Notes: generated by a model from the sequence alone, not told the origin. Shown: positions 10,976 to 24,053, counted from the stretch's first letter. The stretch: DNA of 64,000 nt from Hydra vulgaris (GCF_038396675.1 NC_088934.1:40999501-41063500), one strand, 5' to 3'. Numbers and translations are program-made.

Positions 10976-11799
10976 ACAGGGTGAAACTACAATGTTTCCT
11001 GACTCATCTAAAATTAGGAAACCACCATTAGGAAATACGAAAACGAATGTTCAACTCAATAAACTCTTATAACTATCTAAAAAACTCTATATTTCTCCTA
11101 AAATTTTTGAGGTTAAAATGTGTAATTTAGATATTCTTTACATTGTTCACTTTTTACATAATTTTTACTGTTAAGGTCTTATCTTAACTCTTAAGGTCAC
11201 GTTGTAACACAACTTTCAAATATTTTTGCCTTATCCAACCATAGTTTGTTTGGCCGAGTTTGTTTGTCAAATTTTTTTTTTTCTAGTGAACTGTTTCAAA
11301 AACATGTTTAAAAATGAGCTTTTTGATTAAATTAATATTGTTGCTTTGAAATCTTTTTCAATGTCCTTCTTTCAACGCGACGCTGTATCTCACTTTAGAC
11401 ATGCTTATTGCATCACCATTTTCTCAACAGAAAATAACAATGATATAGGTTGCTTCTGCTATTTCATCCTAAAAATCAGCATTTTTAATATCAAGATCCA
11501 GTCTCTTCTTTGGTATTTGATAATTGTTGCTTCACTTAGTCCGCTCAGTTGTGCAACTGTGTTTCATCCAGATATGAAACAATACTCACACAATAGTATT
11601 ACAATCTTATTTCACAGTGTATGTATTGAATTAACAAAAATTTGTGATTGGTTTAAAATGAATCTATTTTAAAATTTTGAGTCTATGCTAATACACCCTT
11701 TGCGTCATTTTAAGACACCTATGTTGAAGTTTTTAATTTGTTTTGATTGTCATTTGACAATTGTTCTTCTTCTATACAAACTTACTTGAGCGATTACTA

Positions 11800-11871
11800 A
11801 TCATCGTTCTTATCATTGTTACTATCATCGTTCCTATCATCATTCCTATCATCGTTCCTATCATCGTTCAT
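11800..11871. repeat. 12-bp tandem repeat (ATCATCGTTCCT)n
   Basis: About six imperfect units of ATCATCGTTCCT lie in a row. Confidence 0.75.
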
Positions 11872-12270
11872 TTTTCTACTAATCATTATTCTTTAATAAC
11901 TATATCTTTTTTAAAAGAATAGTTTATTTCAAAAACAAGTCTTTTACTTAAGGTAAAAATCATCGCAGGAAGAATGGTGAAACGTATTATTCTTAGGTGG
12001 CTGAACCATGTATATCATAATGTTCTTAAATGTGATAAATAAAAACTCATATGTGCTATTTATTAAAGTGAGACTATAAATAACGAGCAGGAAAATGTAA
12101 TGACTAAAATGAATTTCATCAGTTTACTTAATCTTCGTCTTGAGACTATGTGGTTATACGAGGTTACCTTGGTTACATAAAATCTTGTGCTACGAAAATT
12201 GTTAAATAAACAACTTTTTTGTGTGTAATTCTTAAGTTACTTCTAGTAGACCAATAAGTAAAGTATTGTA

Positions 12271-12301
12271 TGTATGCATGACGCGTTGAGTCATGCATAC
12301 A
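12271..12301. repeat. Hairpin TGTATGCATGAC
   Basis: TGTATGCATGAC pairs with GTCATGCATACA across a 7-base loop. A further ATGCATACAATGCG copy follows at about 12320. Confidence 0.7.
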
Positions 12302-13206
12302 ATGCAACACCTCGTCTTATGCATACAATGCGTTTTTCTGTTACCGATGAGGCCGACAAATAATGTTTTTTTGTTCTTTTTCTTACCTATCAAAGTTTAT
12401 TGATGAGTAAGAAAAAAGATTATTTATCAAAATACATGCATATTATTATTATATTAATTATTTATATGCATATTAATATTATTAAATATATGCACATTAA
12501 TATTATTTTAATTTTTTAAGGACACTATATTAATATTATCTTAGTTTTTACTGTGCTTGTACTGAATTTACTTGTACTTGTACTTTATTTGTACTGCAAA
12601 TATACAAATTTATTAAAGACCATTTAAATTTAATTCTGTTTGCAGATACTTAAGTCATATATTTAAATGGTTAACAATAAATTCATTCAATTTGAATAAA
12701 TTTTAATATTACCTTATTTTATATTTCAAATACAGCCGAATATACATTTTGTAAAATGCATTTAATCTTAGAATTAATAGAACGCATAAAAAAGCTATGA
12801 GCAATCAAAATTCCTAAGTGCAAAGGTTGATAAAATTTATTAGAAAATTTTTACATTACTACTTTAGAAAAAAAATCGAGAAATATTCCAATCTTATATA
12901 AAGGTGAATAATTTTTAAATAATAATTCTTTAGTATTTTTATTATGGTAAAATTTTCTACAGAAATTTTTTAATTTGATCGAGTTTTTTTCATTAATAAT
13001 TCTATATTTATTACTTTATCTTTAAAATGTTTTTTTTTCTCTTATAAATCAAATCTTTTTAAGTTGGCTCTAATAGTTTTATTTTATCACTCTACAATAA
13101 ATGGAAATTAAAAGTAAAAACCAAAATACATTTTTTTAAGGGTAATTTAAAATTCATACACTATCTTTGTAGAATAAAACTTAAAATAAAATCATATATA
13201 TATAAA

Positions 13207-13208
<2 letters not shown>

Positions 13209-13285
<77 letters not shown>

Positions 13286-13287
13286 AA

Positions 13288-13345
<58 letters not shown>
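13209..13345. repeat. (TA)n microsatellite
   Basis: Nearly pure TA dinucleotides, interrupted once near 13283. The Tyr/Ile-rich frames across it are artefacts. Confidence 0.97.
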
Positions 13346-13346
<1 letters not shown>

Positions 13347-13347
<1 letters not shown>

Positions 13348-13536
13348 TTATATGCAGTGCCGGTTTTAGCACTACCAGCGCCCTGGGCGAGATTTCTACG
13401 GCGCCCCTAGCTCAATTTAACCCCATTCAAAAAAAAGGCAAAGGGTAAAATAACCAATTAGTTTCGCCCCTTTATATTCGGCGCCCTGGGCCATCGCCCA
13501 ACCAGGCCCTACCCTAACGCCGCCACTGCTTATATG
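13347..13536. mobile_element. hAT-type MITE with 8-bp target duplication
   Basis: The element runs from 13355 to 13528 (174 bp). Its ends are CAGTGCCGG and, inverted, CAGTGGCGG. It is flanked by the 8-bp direct repeat CTTATATG (13347-13354 and 13529-13536). An 8-bp duplication and CAGTG-type ends are the mark of hAT transposition. The inside is much GC-richer than its surroundings and includes GGCGCCCTGGGC-like blocks near both ends. No coding capacity is present, so it was mobilised in trans. Confidence 0.85.
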
Positions 13537-13563
13537 AATATATACATATATATATCAATGTAC

Positions 13564-13769
13564 GTATGTATGTATGTATGTATGTATGTATGTATGTATG
13601 TATGTATGTATGTATGTATGTATGTATGTATGTATGTATGTATGTATGTATGTATGTATGTATGTATGTATGTATGTATGTATGTATGTATGTATGTATG
13701 TATGTATGTATGTATGTATGTATGTATGTATGTATGTATGTATGTATGTATGTATGTATGTATGTATGT
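13564..13769. repeat. (GTAT)n tetranucleotide microsatellite
   Basis: About 51 uninterrupted GTAT units. It gives open frames in both strands (Met-Tyr-Val-Cys and Tyr-Ile-His-Thr repeats) that are not genes. Confidence 0.98.
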
Positions 13770-14318
13770 TGTAGAGAATTTAAAGATGTATTTAATTGAA
13801 ACATATTATTTCTTTTTATCTTTTTATTTGGGAAGAATATTTTATTAAAGAATTACTTGTGTACACATTTTATTATATTAGAATAATTATTCTTTCAAAA
13901 TAAAAATACATTAATGTTTACAAAGCAATTTAATGTATATAATCTGACATTAGATGTCATCTAATATATCAAATAATGTAAAAATCAAATCATAACTTTT
14001 CTATTAAACGTGATTCAAAGCAAAAATATAAATTATTAATTCAAATAGAAAACGCTAAACACTCCCTACCGGCTAGTAAAATTTAACGCAAACATATAAA
14101 TTCTTTTTTGCAAACATATAATCGCTATTTACTCTTTAAAATTTATAATTCAATTTATAATTTAAATGGCATTGGGTTCTTTTTCCGTATTAACAATTTC
14201 AATTCGGTTATTTCAAGTGATTAAGTAAGTTTTAAAATTTTCTTTAATTTTCTTACTTATTTCTTTAATTTAAAAAGTAATATTTTGTTTTAATATATTG
14301 CCGAAACATTGTTTTATC
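13770..14318. other. AT-rich stretch before the hAT gene, no gene seen
   Basis: Nothing coding is recognised. The 5' end of the hAT element must lie here, but I could not identify its terminal repeat. Confidence 0.4.
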
Positions 14319-14737
14319 ATGGTTGATTCTGTGTGGCAATATTTTTTAAAAGATAAAAGAGGCGAAAAAGCCAATTGTTTAAAATGTGCAAATAAATTCT
14401 TAGGTTGTAAGGGCTCGTCATGTTTATAACATTAATATTATGAAAGAAAACTTAAATGACAATCAAATTGCTGGTCCAAGTAACTGTGAGACTGTCCCTG
14501 CAAAAGAGAGTAAGTCTTTCGCATCGTTTTGCATCAGCCTGACTTGCGGCCGTTGTGAGTTTTTTCGTCATGCATTAAGTGAGAAACAATATCATCTTAT
14601 AAAAGGTTAAAACAATACAATTAAACTAACTCATGAATTTTGTGCTGTGCACAGTGGGTCAGTTGCCCATTTTTGTGCCAAATTTATTTTTTTATTAAAT
14701 ATTATTAAAATTGATATAAATAACATACTTAGAGCTT

Positions 14738-16436
14738 CTAAAAATATTTGTCACTTGGCAGTGAGATTCTATTAATGATGGCTGGGCCGTGGATTAGCAG
14801 TTTGTGGAGGCTTTGTGGCATGTCGTACCACGGGTACAGTTTCACAAATAACTTTGCAGTTTCTGTACACATCATGGTAAACTTTTCAGTATTAATTTCA
14901 TAGCCACTTGATATGCTTGACAAAATAATGTGCAATTTTAAAATTAGTTCCTTATTGACACCTGTTATATTTGCAAAAGAAATGGCATCAGTAAATGCTC
15001 GTCGAGAAGTGTTTCCATCATTAGATGTACCAGATCCTCCAGACTTTGGTTGATCAACAACAAGGCTCATCTGTTGAAGAAAAGCTTGTTGGATGTGAGA
15101 CTTTGTTTCAGCAACTTGTGCTTTGTCTTCTGCTGTTCTTGCTTGCCACTTTTTGATAGGCAACTTGTAACCAATATGCAGAAAACATTCAAAACATCGA
15201 ATCCAGCAATGCAGTGTAGATAAACCATACTGCAAGTCTTTTGCCTGGTAATTTCTTACTATGCTGGCATCAATGTTGTTCACCTCTTTTGGTAAGCATC
15301 AGATAGAGCAACACTGACTTGAGTTAGTGGCCTCAGATAAAGCTGTGTGTACTGTTCCATCAATCATTGTTATTTCAATCACATGCTTTACTTGAAGTAC
15401 TTTTCCATTGTTTAATATAATTTTTGTACAATTTAAATTCCTTATTTCTTCTTTTAGCTGCGCTTCTTCAGAGATTATAATATCTTTAGACTCTTTTTCA
15501 AACTGAAAACGCAAAGGGCGACAATACAGAGTTGATGATGGTTTTAGGTTTCGCCACAAAGTTGTCTTTTTTCCACCAGCAAATGAGCTCAAGTCAAGTG
15601 GTACTATTCTAGTTAAAAACAATAACTCTTCTATTTGCATATTACGGATACCATCTTTAGACACTGTTTGCTTATAGGCACTTTTTCCTGCTGAGCCATC
15701 AAATCCTGCCTTGTGTCTTAAAGTAACAAATATGGTTGTATCACCAGTAACTGTTTCAATAACTTCATTCTGTACTTGACAGTCTTTGTGCAGTATGGTC
15801 GACCAAGCTCTTCATTAAGATTTTAGCAAAAAAATCATCTATTTCTATTTCATTTGGATAGCAAGATAATTTTGCTGCCTTTATTATGTGATATGAAGGA
15901 TAAAGTTCACAGTTTTTTCTCAAAGCAGCATTTAAATGTAGTTGATATCCATCTTTGGTCATATTTGTATCTAAAAGTAAAGCTAGAGCCTCATTGCCAG
16001 AGAGTTGTTGAGATATTTTGTTACTGCTGTCAAAAATTCTCATCAAGTTTATTTTTTTTTTAAGAGAAACTTATGCTGCAAAAAGTAGTTCATTCTATGA
16101 ATGCCCATGTTGCAGAGAGTTGGTACGCCTGTACTTTGTTCGAAGTGAATAGTCATCAAAATTCTCAATTGAAGGCCTGCCACGTGTATCTTGTTTCACA
16201 GGAATATCAGTAAAAACATCAATCTTTGTCTGTAGCCACTCTTTATGCTTTTTTTCGAAACAAATACGGTTACCTTTTAAGTCCTGCGATCTCTTTCTTA
16301 TATGAATTAGCAATGTTTCCAGCTTAGGGTTAGGTTTTACTAGATTCATACCATTGATAACATCCTTTAAAACACCATGGTCAAAGATTTTTAATATATT
16401 TCCTAGCATGTAGGTATATATATCAATGTATTTCAT
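14738..16436 (-). pseudogene. Transib (RAG1-related) transposase, degenerate
   Basis: Four open segments follow the Transib order. The N-terminal part ends in GRPSIENFDDYSLRTKYRR. Next come LSGNEALALLLDTNMTKDGY and CELYPSYHIIKAAKLSCYP. The core has GFDGSAGKSAYKQ (first acidic residue) and ITMIDGTVHTALSEATNSSQ (second acidic region), then a broken CxxC. The C-terminal part has LHCWIRCFECFLHIGYK, KKWQARTAEDKAQV, SNDGNTSRRAF and YPWYDMPQSLHKLLIHG. There are stops between the first two segments, a frameshift near 15765 and a TGA near 15299 in the Cys pair. The frame ends at about 14738, before the usual SEEAQ block with the third acidic residue, so the catalytic triad is incomplete. No intron is needed. 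Confidence 0.88.
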
Positions 16437-17113
16437 TTTAACCTATAAACTCTAAAATGCATTCATTAGAAATCATTTAAATGACAGTATTTTTATGCCT
16501 AAAAGTTTAAAGATGATGTGTTTTATTTTTAATTAAAAAGCCAAGTGATTAATTAAAAATTAACTAATTAAAAAAACTCGTGATTTGTTTGTCGCGGGCA
16601 AAATTTTAGTTATAACCTGCTATCTAAAAGTTAATTTGTGGGCAAGGTGGTGCTTTGTTGAAGCTAAAACTAACTTTAAATTATAATATATATACTTAGT
16701 AAAGATTTTAATGCATTTTCAGACTGGAGGATATTGTAGGTTTTTTTAATTAAATAAAGTAAGCAAAAACTTACACTTAAAAAACCTGTCAAAACACATC
16801 ATCTTAAAAATTAAATAAAATTTCTTACTTACAAGCAAAAAATTTGCAGGGAAGCTATTTTGTTTCAAAGAGTATCAAACTATCAATATATAAAAAAATT
16901 ATAGCGCAAATAATTTTAATTAAAAATTGTTGACAGTTTCTGTGTAGCAACACATATATTTTATTAATTTTTATTTTAAAACTTACAAATCTGGCAAAAA
17001 AATTAACTTCAACAGGCCATATAAAATTTAATATAAAAACTAATGACTAAAAAATATCTTTTTTAAAGCTTGATAAGTATGGAAAACAACTATTACCATT
17101 AAACCTACGTTGG

Positions 17114-17154
17114 TCAAGGTGTGCCAAAATTTTTTTAATTTTGGCACACCTTGA
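17114..17154. repeat. 18-bp perfect hairpin next to the Transib end
   Basis: TCAAGGTGTGCCAAAATT (17114-17131) pairs perfectly with 17137-17154 across a TTTTT loop, 9 bases inside the right end of the Transib element. GTGCCAAA is also present in the left end, so this is a doubled terminal motif. Confidence 0.88.
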
Positions 17155-18310
17155 ACTACTGTGCTGTGGCAAAAAAAGAACTTATTGTTAAAGTAAAATC
17201 ACATAAAGAATATAATGGCAATTTTAGTCTTACGTTTGATGAATGGAATAGTCTAAGCTAATAGTCTACGCAATAGAAGACATTTGAATATCAATATTCA
17301 TTTCATTACGTTATTTATTAATTTATGTCTGGTTAATATTCTTGGAAGCTTTATTCTTGTACAGCTAAAGTAACAATTGATCTAGTTAAAGAGAAGCTAT
17401 CAGAGTTTGCAACTATTTTTTCAGATGTTGTTGCATCAACTACTGACGCTGGAGCAGTTATTTAGGAGATTGTCTAGCTTTATACACCGATTATGTTATA
17501 AACTCGGCATATACTTGGTTGTTAAGAACGTTATTTATAAAAGAAATAAAAATTCTAATAATCGTTACATTGATTCTTCAGAAATTGATTCTAGTTTTTC
17601 CAGTGGTAACTCTAGTGAATCTGAAACTGAAAGTAATACTTAAAACAGTTTTGAACCTCAAATGTGTGAAGGAGATGATAATAATGCAGCATTATAAATG
17701 GTTAGAAAAATAGTCTAAAATAAGTTTTTTAAGACCATGTAAAAGTGAGGTGCATTTAAATGGTTGAAAGATTTTTAAAAGTGATGGAATCAGTAAAAAA
17801 AGCATTAAATGACCTGAACTCCTTACAGCTTTACGATATAACTTAGAGTTTTTAAACAATATTTATGTCTAAGCTTTGAAAAATATTTCGTAAGCTCTTA
17901 ACCAATCAAAATAGCTGTAGAAGCATTAGGTAAACGTAATGCAAATTTGCTAACTGCTGATTCAATTTTAAAGTATTTATTCGATTCCCTGCATGATAAT
18001 AATGATTTAATTTTTAAGGAGATGTTACTAGCCCAGTCTTTTTGCTTAAAAGAACGAAGAAATCAAGATCTATTAAATTTGATTAAATACCTCCGAACGC
18101 TCGATTTGCATTCAACCGCAACTCCTTAGCTTCCTTCATCATCAAAAGCTGCAATTATTCGTTATGACTTATTTAATGGATTATTCAGTGAAGATGTCGA
18201 TATTGGAATTGAAAGTGAATCCTCTGAAGAGAGTGATTGTTTACCAGTTACAAATTTTAAAGACAGATTGACGATAGCTATAAATGTAGCATATAAACCT
18301 ATAAAATTAT

Positions 18311-18901
18311 AGTTCTATAGTTAAAAAAATATAATTCTATAAAAACTATAATTCTATAAAAATTGTGTTAAAACTAAAGATTGTATTCAAATGTATTGGA
18401 ATATTACAAATAATTTTAAAAAGATGCCCTAACTTGAAGACAAAAAACCTCAATAGAAAACGAGAAAAAATTTCCATCATCGTCTAATTTCTTCACAAAA
18501 CGAGGTTTGTCACTTTTAGTGACTCATCTTTTCCTTCACAATTTTAAAGAGTAATTTTCTAACTAAATAAGTTTAAAAAACGTTTATAAGGAAAAAAATA
18601 TTTCAATATATGTATGTACAAATTTTAAATACACATACAAATACAAATTTTGTATGTAAATACAAATTTGGAAAAAAAAAATGTCTTTTAATGTTAAAAC
18701 TTAGTTGCGGTTGGCGCTCTTGTGTTTATATATTTATTTAAAAAATAGTTTTTCCCGGGAAACTCTTGGTAAACCGGGAAATACATTTTAAATTTCTCGT
18801 TTCCGGGATCAAAAAATAGCGGGAACTGATACCCTCTAGTTGGAAAGAACCAGTTACGTTTGTGAGTTTTGATTGGTCAGAAAAAACGCAGATTTGCGTA
18901 T
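18311..18901. other. 3' flank of the hAT gene, CCCGGGA-rich patch
   Basis: No gene. At about 18750-18815 several inverted copies of TTTCCCGG/CCGGGAAA occur, followed by TAGCGGGAACTGATACCC. This local GC-rich palindromic patch may be a MITE or element end. Confidence 0.4.
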
Positions 18902-18912
18902 GCGTGTGTGTG

Positions 18913-18982
<70 letters not shown>
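18902..18982. repeat. (TG)n microsatellite
   Basis: About 40 TG units with one TTTT interruption. Confidence 0.97.
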
Positions 18983-18984
<2 letters not shown>

Positions 18985-21283
18985 ATTATTCTTTTTTTGT
19001 AAATTATTAAGAATCTTCTTTAAGTATTTAATATTTTTTTTATGAGCGAGAATAAATAAAATTAGACATTCTCATATTATTTTAAATAATTTAAATAAGC
19101 TTTAATTTTTGACTTTTAAGCCTAATTTTTGATTATTTTAATATGAAAAAGATTTTACTTATGATATTCTTAATAAAAACAAAATTCGTTTATACACCCT
19201 AATAAAATCATTTTATACATCCTAATAAAATCATTTTATATAAAGGTGTGCATATTCTTTGTTTAATTTAATACCCCGTTGGTACTGACAATAAAGCCCA
19301 TTTTAATTTAATTTAGTTATTATTCTAATTTTAATTTAATTATCATTCTATTAATCTTGAATTGTCTTGAGCATTATTTTGTTGGTTAATTTAATGAGAT
19401 AATATATTAACCAAGTATTTACTTTTAATTAAATTAATAATTTTTCAGTAATGTACTTATGCTGGTTCATTCTTTTATCAAACAAGTAAAACCTGGGAAA
19501 CCCTAAGTGATGCAACTCTAAGCTCTTATTAAGCCTGATTGTCTTGCAAGTGAGACAATAAAAAAAATGTGTCACTTTTCATCATGATGTTTTCAAACAA
19601 TAACTCAATTCTTTTTATCAAAGTCTGTATACTTCAATTCATAACAAACTGGAAATATAAGGATTAGTTTTAAAACACCAAAATAAGTACATTGATTACG
19701 TCATTTTTTTTTTTTATGTCAAATGCTTTTTTAAAAAAAAAAAATTTTAAGGGAAATATTTTTTATTGAAACTTTTTATTAAATAAACAATTTTAGCTAA
19801 TTTTAGACTGTTTGAGATGAAAAAAAACGATTTTAATAAATAAAAAACTTCGTACAATTTGATAGGCAATTTTAGTTTTCTTAATTTTTATTTATTTTTT
19901 TATTTATTTTTAGTTTGTACTTTAATGCCAAATAAATAATAAATTCAATTTATAAAGTATACAACTTATTAAAATTTATAATAACAAATAAATGCACATA
20001 ATCAAATAAAAAACGATGATTACAAAAAATCAATAGTTTTTACGATATTAAATGATGATTGCATAAAATCAATGATTTAAACGATAATTACAATAGTAGT
20101 AGTAATAGTCGAAGTTAAAAAAATTATTGTGAAAGTGACTCAAAAATATATTTGATCAACTGACACAAAACACTAATGGTAATAGATTTAAAGAATAAAT
20201 AATAATAGAAATAAATAAAATAATAAAATAAAAACACAGCAACTTAAATAAAGCTTTTAATATTTATTTTATAATTTATAATAAAAAAAAGTGTGTTATC
20301 AAGTAATTTTGATCAAGTAATAACATAAATAATAATAACGGCAATAAATATGTAAGAACGCTATAAACTACAAAAAACTTATGTACACGTTTATTCTAAA
20401 GAGATTTTTTTAAAATTGACGGACAAAAAAAAAAGGCATTACTAGTTTATTATTTGTTTTTATGCTTCTGGGTATTTGCAGAAATTATTTTCCATGAAAC
20501 TATCAAAGTACTTTCTCACAGCAATAAGAGTAAGACAGACAAAAGTATAGATAAATCAATAAAAAACATTTCTATATTGATTCGATGTCATTTTTGTCTT
20601 CACATTGCATGCAATGCCGTGATATCATAACAGTGTGTACTACAACTAAAAAAAACTCTGTTAATAAAAATGTTTTTCTACTGTTTCCACAGATGTATAT
20701 ATACCGATCCCTATGTTATGTGAGGTAAATTTTAAACCGTAAACGGGTAAATTGATACAACCTATAAGATGTCTAATATTTTTTCTACTCTAAAGTTTAT
20801 TTAAAAAAAAATTAAAATACTTGAGCAAAAAAGCTACAGTTAGATTTAGACATAAAATTTTAGCTTAAATTGGTTATTTTATTTTATGATATCAAGAAAT
20901 TAACAGATTTATTGTTTAGTAATAAAATACTTTGACATCCCGTCATTTTGTTACGCAAACAAAAATTGCCAGTAAAGTTTTGCGCGTACTTTTTTTAAAT
21001 TTCTTTGTCGGAAAAATCTTAAATATAAAAGAAAATCTTTGTCATATCAACTCCAATTTATTTATCAAACAGTTTAGAGAATATAAATTAAAAAAAGCAA
21101 ACAAGTGTATATAGGTATTATTAAATTAAGTTGTGTTTATAGAACTCATAAAAAAAATATCTTAGTTTGTAAATATATGTTTACAATTACTTATGCTAAA
21201 TTTTTATTGAAAACAATGGTTAAAAAAATAACATAAAAATTGTGGTACTTCTTATACGTGAGCATTTACGTTTTATCTATCTA
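18983..21283. other. AT-rich stretch, no gene recognised
   Basis: Only a short direct duplication of CCTAATAAAATCATTTTATA near 19198-19240 stands out. No frame longer than about 60 codons has any recognisable feature. Confidence 0.4.
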
Positions 21284-21287
21284 TTTA

Positions 21288-21877
<590 letters not shown>

Positions 21878-22020
21878 AATTAGTAAAAACACTTATCTAA
21901 TTTATGATTACTTTATTCACCACCAGTAGGTTCATCAGGAAGAATCTCATCAGGAAGAATCTGATGAGATTCTTACCTACTGATGGTGAAACACAAATTA
22001 GATAAGTGTTTTTACTAATT
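21878..22020. mobile_element. Foldback element between TA tracts
   Basis: AATTAGTAAAAACACTTATC (21878 onward) and ATCTCATCAG form one side. CTGATGAGAT and GATAAGTGTTTTTACTAATT (ending 22020) form the other. The 143-bp unit folds back almost fully, with an indel of about 18 bp in one arm and a short duplication (ATCAGGAAGAATCT) at the tip. It has TA repeats on both sides, as expected for insertion in a TA target. No coding. Confidence 0.75.
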
Positions 22021-22068
22021 TATTATTGCTCTGTTTGTAGAATACACTAACATAATTTATATATAATA

Positions 22069-22069
<1 letters not shown>

Positions 22070-22150
<81 letters not shown>
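22070..22150. repeat. (TA)n tract
   Basis: Pure TA run bordering the foldback on its right. Confidence 0.95.
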
Positions 22151-22151
<1 letters not shown>

Positions 22152-23482
22152 TACATTTTATCTAGGTATCACCATAATGGCAATGATGAAAAAATCTATA
22201 TTGGTATGATAATTTTTTGCTGTTTGTAAATAATTCTTTTTTATTTCATATGAAAATTGTGAGAAATATACTTATAAAAATTTATTTGTCGAAAAAATCT
22301 CAAAACAACATCATTAAAAACTTTTTATAAGATCTTTTTAATATTTTGAATAATTTTTAAACGAAGTATTTAAAATTTGAATTTTAAAAGCTGAAGTTTC
22401 ACCTTCGTTCTATTTAAACATTTGATGTATTTTTTATAAACTATTATTAGCCTTTAAAATATACTCAGGGAAGATTTTCTGCGGAGGGGTGTGTGACACC
22501 CTCCCTAAAGAAGACGACTTGTAAATTATAGTCGGTTTTTAAAGGAATATAGTCGGCAAGTCGCTATTTCGCGAGGTTAGAGCTATTTCTACATTTTAGA
22601 GTTTTGAGATCTATTAAAGAGAGAACTATTTTTGTTTTGAGATCTGTTTAAAAAAAAAACTTGAGGCATTTAAAAAGGTTTATAACTTATCTTTTCACTA
22701 CAACGTTTTTGATTATAATTTAGGTTTCAATCAAGTAGAAAATCATTATTTTGAGGTACATAACACAATAAATAACTCGAACTTTTCAAAAAGTGGAGAT
22801 GGGATACGCCCGGCATACACTTATATAATTTTTTGCTAAAGCTTAAAAGTTACGGTTTGTGTAATGACGTCAATGCATAAATTCTTTAGAAGTTTAATTA
22901 TAAAAAATAAATGAAATAAGAAAAAAATAACTCTGTTAAAAAGCACTGTTAAAACTCTAAGCAATTTTATTCATATTTGTTTAAAGCTCAGATATACATT
23001 AGATATTTGATTGTGCTTGCACAGTCAGGGTCTTCCTTACAAATGATATGTTACCTTATAGAACTTTTAAAACTGACAACATGTCTTTTTTATCCCAAAC
23101 GGTAATAAATTATTTTTTGCTTCTATTTAGAATAATAGATCAACAAGGAAAGTTGAAAACACTCTAACAATCTTGTTTTTTATTTCAAAGTTTGGATTTT
23201 TAGGAGTTAGGATAGATATGAAGGAGATTTGATTTTTCTTAAATTGATTTTTCTTAAATTTGCATGCAATAAAATCTTCTAAACTATTCATTTACGGATT
23301 AACGAAAAGTATAAAGGTGTTCTACGACAAACACTTTGTGCTTTCTAGATTTTACCGCCTGAAAAAAAGCTTTCAAATAAAAAAAAATGAATGTTATCAC
23401 GCGAATTAATTACCACGAATTAAAGACGTAGTATGAAAAATTTGGGAAAAGTGATTACAATATCTAAACACTTGTTTAATGG

Positions 23483-23671
<189 letters not shown>

Positions 23672-23703
23672 CTATTAAAAATTACAAAAATATTACAGAA
23701 TTA

Positions 23704-23778
<75 letters not shown>

Positions 23779-24053
23779 TATCTTAGGTAAATCATAATAA
23801 CACGTATCAACATTTTTCGGCCATAATAAAGCTGAATATTGAAATACTATATATCTCCTTGTGCATTTTTTTTGTATATATGCACGGTATATAAAATTTA
23901 TAGTGTAAAAGCAACTTAAATGCAACTGAGATACAATAATATTATCCATATTAATCTAATGGTTAAAGTTCAATGCTTTCAATGCTAAGGCTTTAATCCT
24001 TACCTAAACAACGTAGAAATGTAGATACATAATATTGCAGTTTACTTATACGA

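Larger units (their letters stand above)
10976..13208. other. AT-rich stretch, no gene recognised
   Basis: The longest frame (11346-11672, +, 108 codons) has no recognisable motif and no supporting splice context, so it is not called. The stretch contains a 12-bp tandem repeat at 11800-11871 and a small hairpin at 12271-12301. Confidence 0.35.
14645..17168 (-). mobile_element. Transib element with CTGTG target duplication
   Basis: The element runs from 14650 to 17163 (2514 bp). Its left end is CACAGTGGGTCAGTTGCC and its right end, inverted, is CACAGTAGTTCAAGGTG. Both start with the CACAGTG-like heptamer typical of Transib and shared with RAG recombination signals. The 5-bp GC-rich direct repeat CTGTG flanks it (14645-14649 and 17164-17168). 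A 5-bp GC-rich duplication is diagnostic for Transib. It sits inside the hAT transposase frame. The transposase reads on the minus strand. Confidence 0.92.
14319..18310 (+). pseudogene. hAT transposase gene, split by a Transib insertion
   Basis: The frame at 14319-14429 is the start of a BED zinc finger: VWQYFLKDKRGEKANCLKCA, with the C-x2-C pair, then an early stop before the His residues. After removing the insertion and one copy of its duplication, the frame reads straight through: 14632-14649 (HEFCAV) joins 17169 onward (AKKELIVKVKSHKEYNG) and reaches LTFDEWNSL, which carries the first acidic residue of the hAT catalytic core. Further on, in shifting frames, are NRRHLNINIHF, ASTTDAGAVI (second acidic region), LCYKLGIYLVVKNV and LLTADSILKYLFDSLHD. 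The C-terminal dimerisation region is not seen. Stops near 17261 and 17465 and several frameshifts show it is dead. The terminal repeats were not located. Confidence 0.8.

Noticed and set aside
11346-11672. 108-codon frame on the + strand
   Set aside because: No motif, no paralog in the window, and composition matches non-coding flanks.
13514-13848. Long open frames of MYVC and YIHT repeats on both strands
   Set aside because: They are translations of the (GTAT)n microsatellite; every frame is open by repetition.
18738-18986. Thr/His repeat frame with a C-terminal tail
   Set aside because: It is a (TG)n microsatellite joined to a CCCGGGA-rich non-coding patch.
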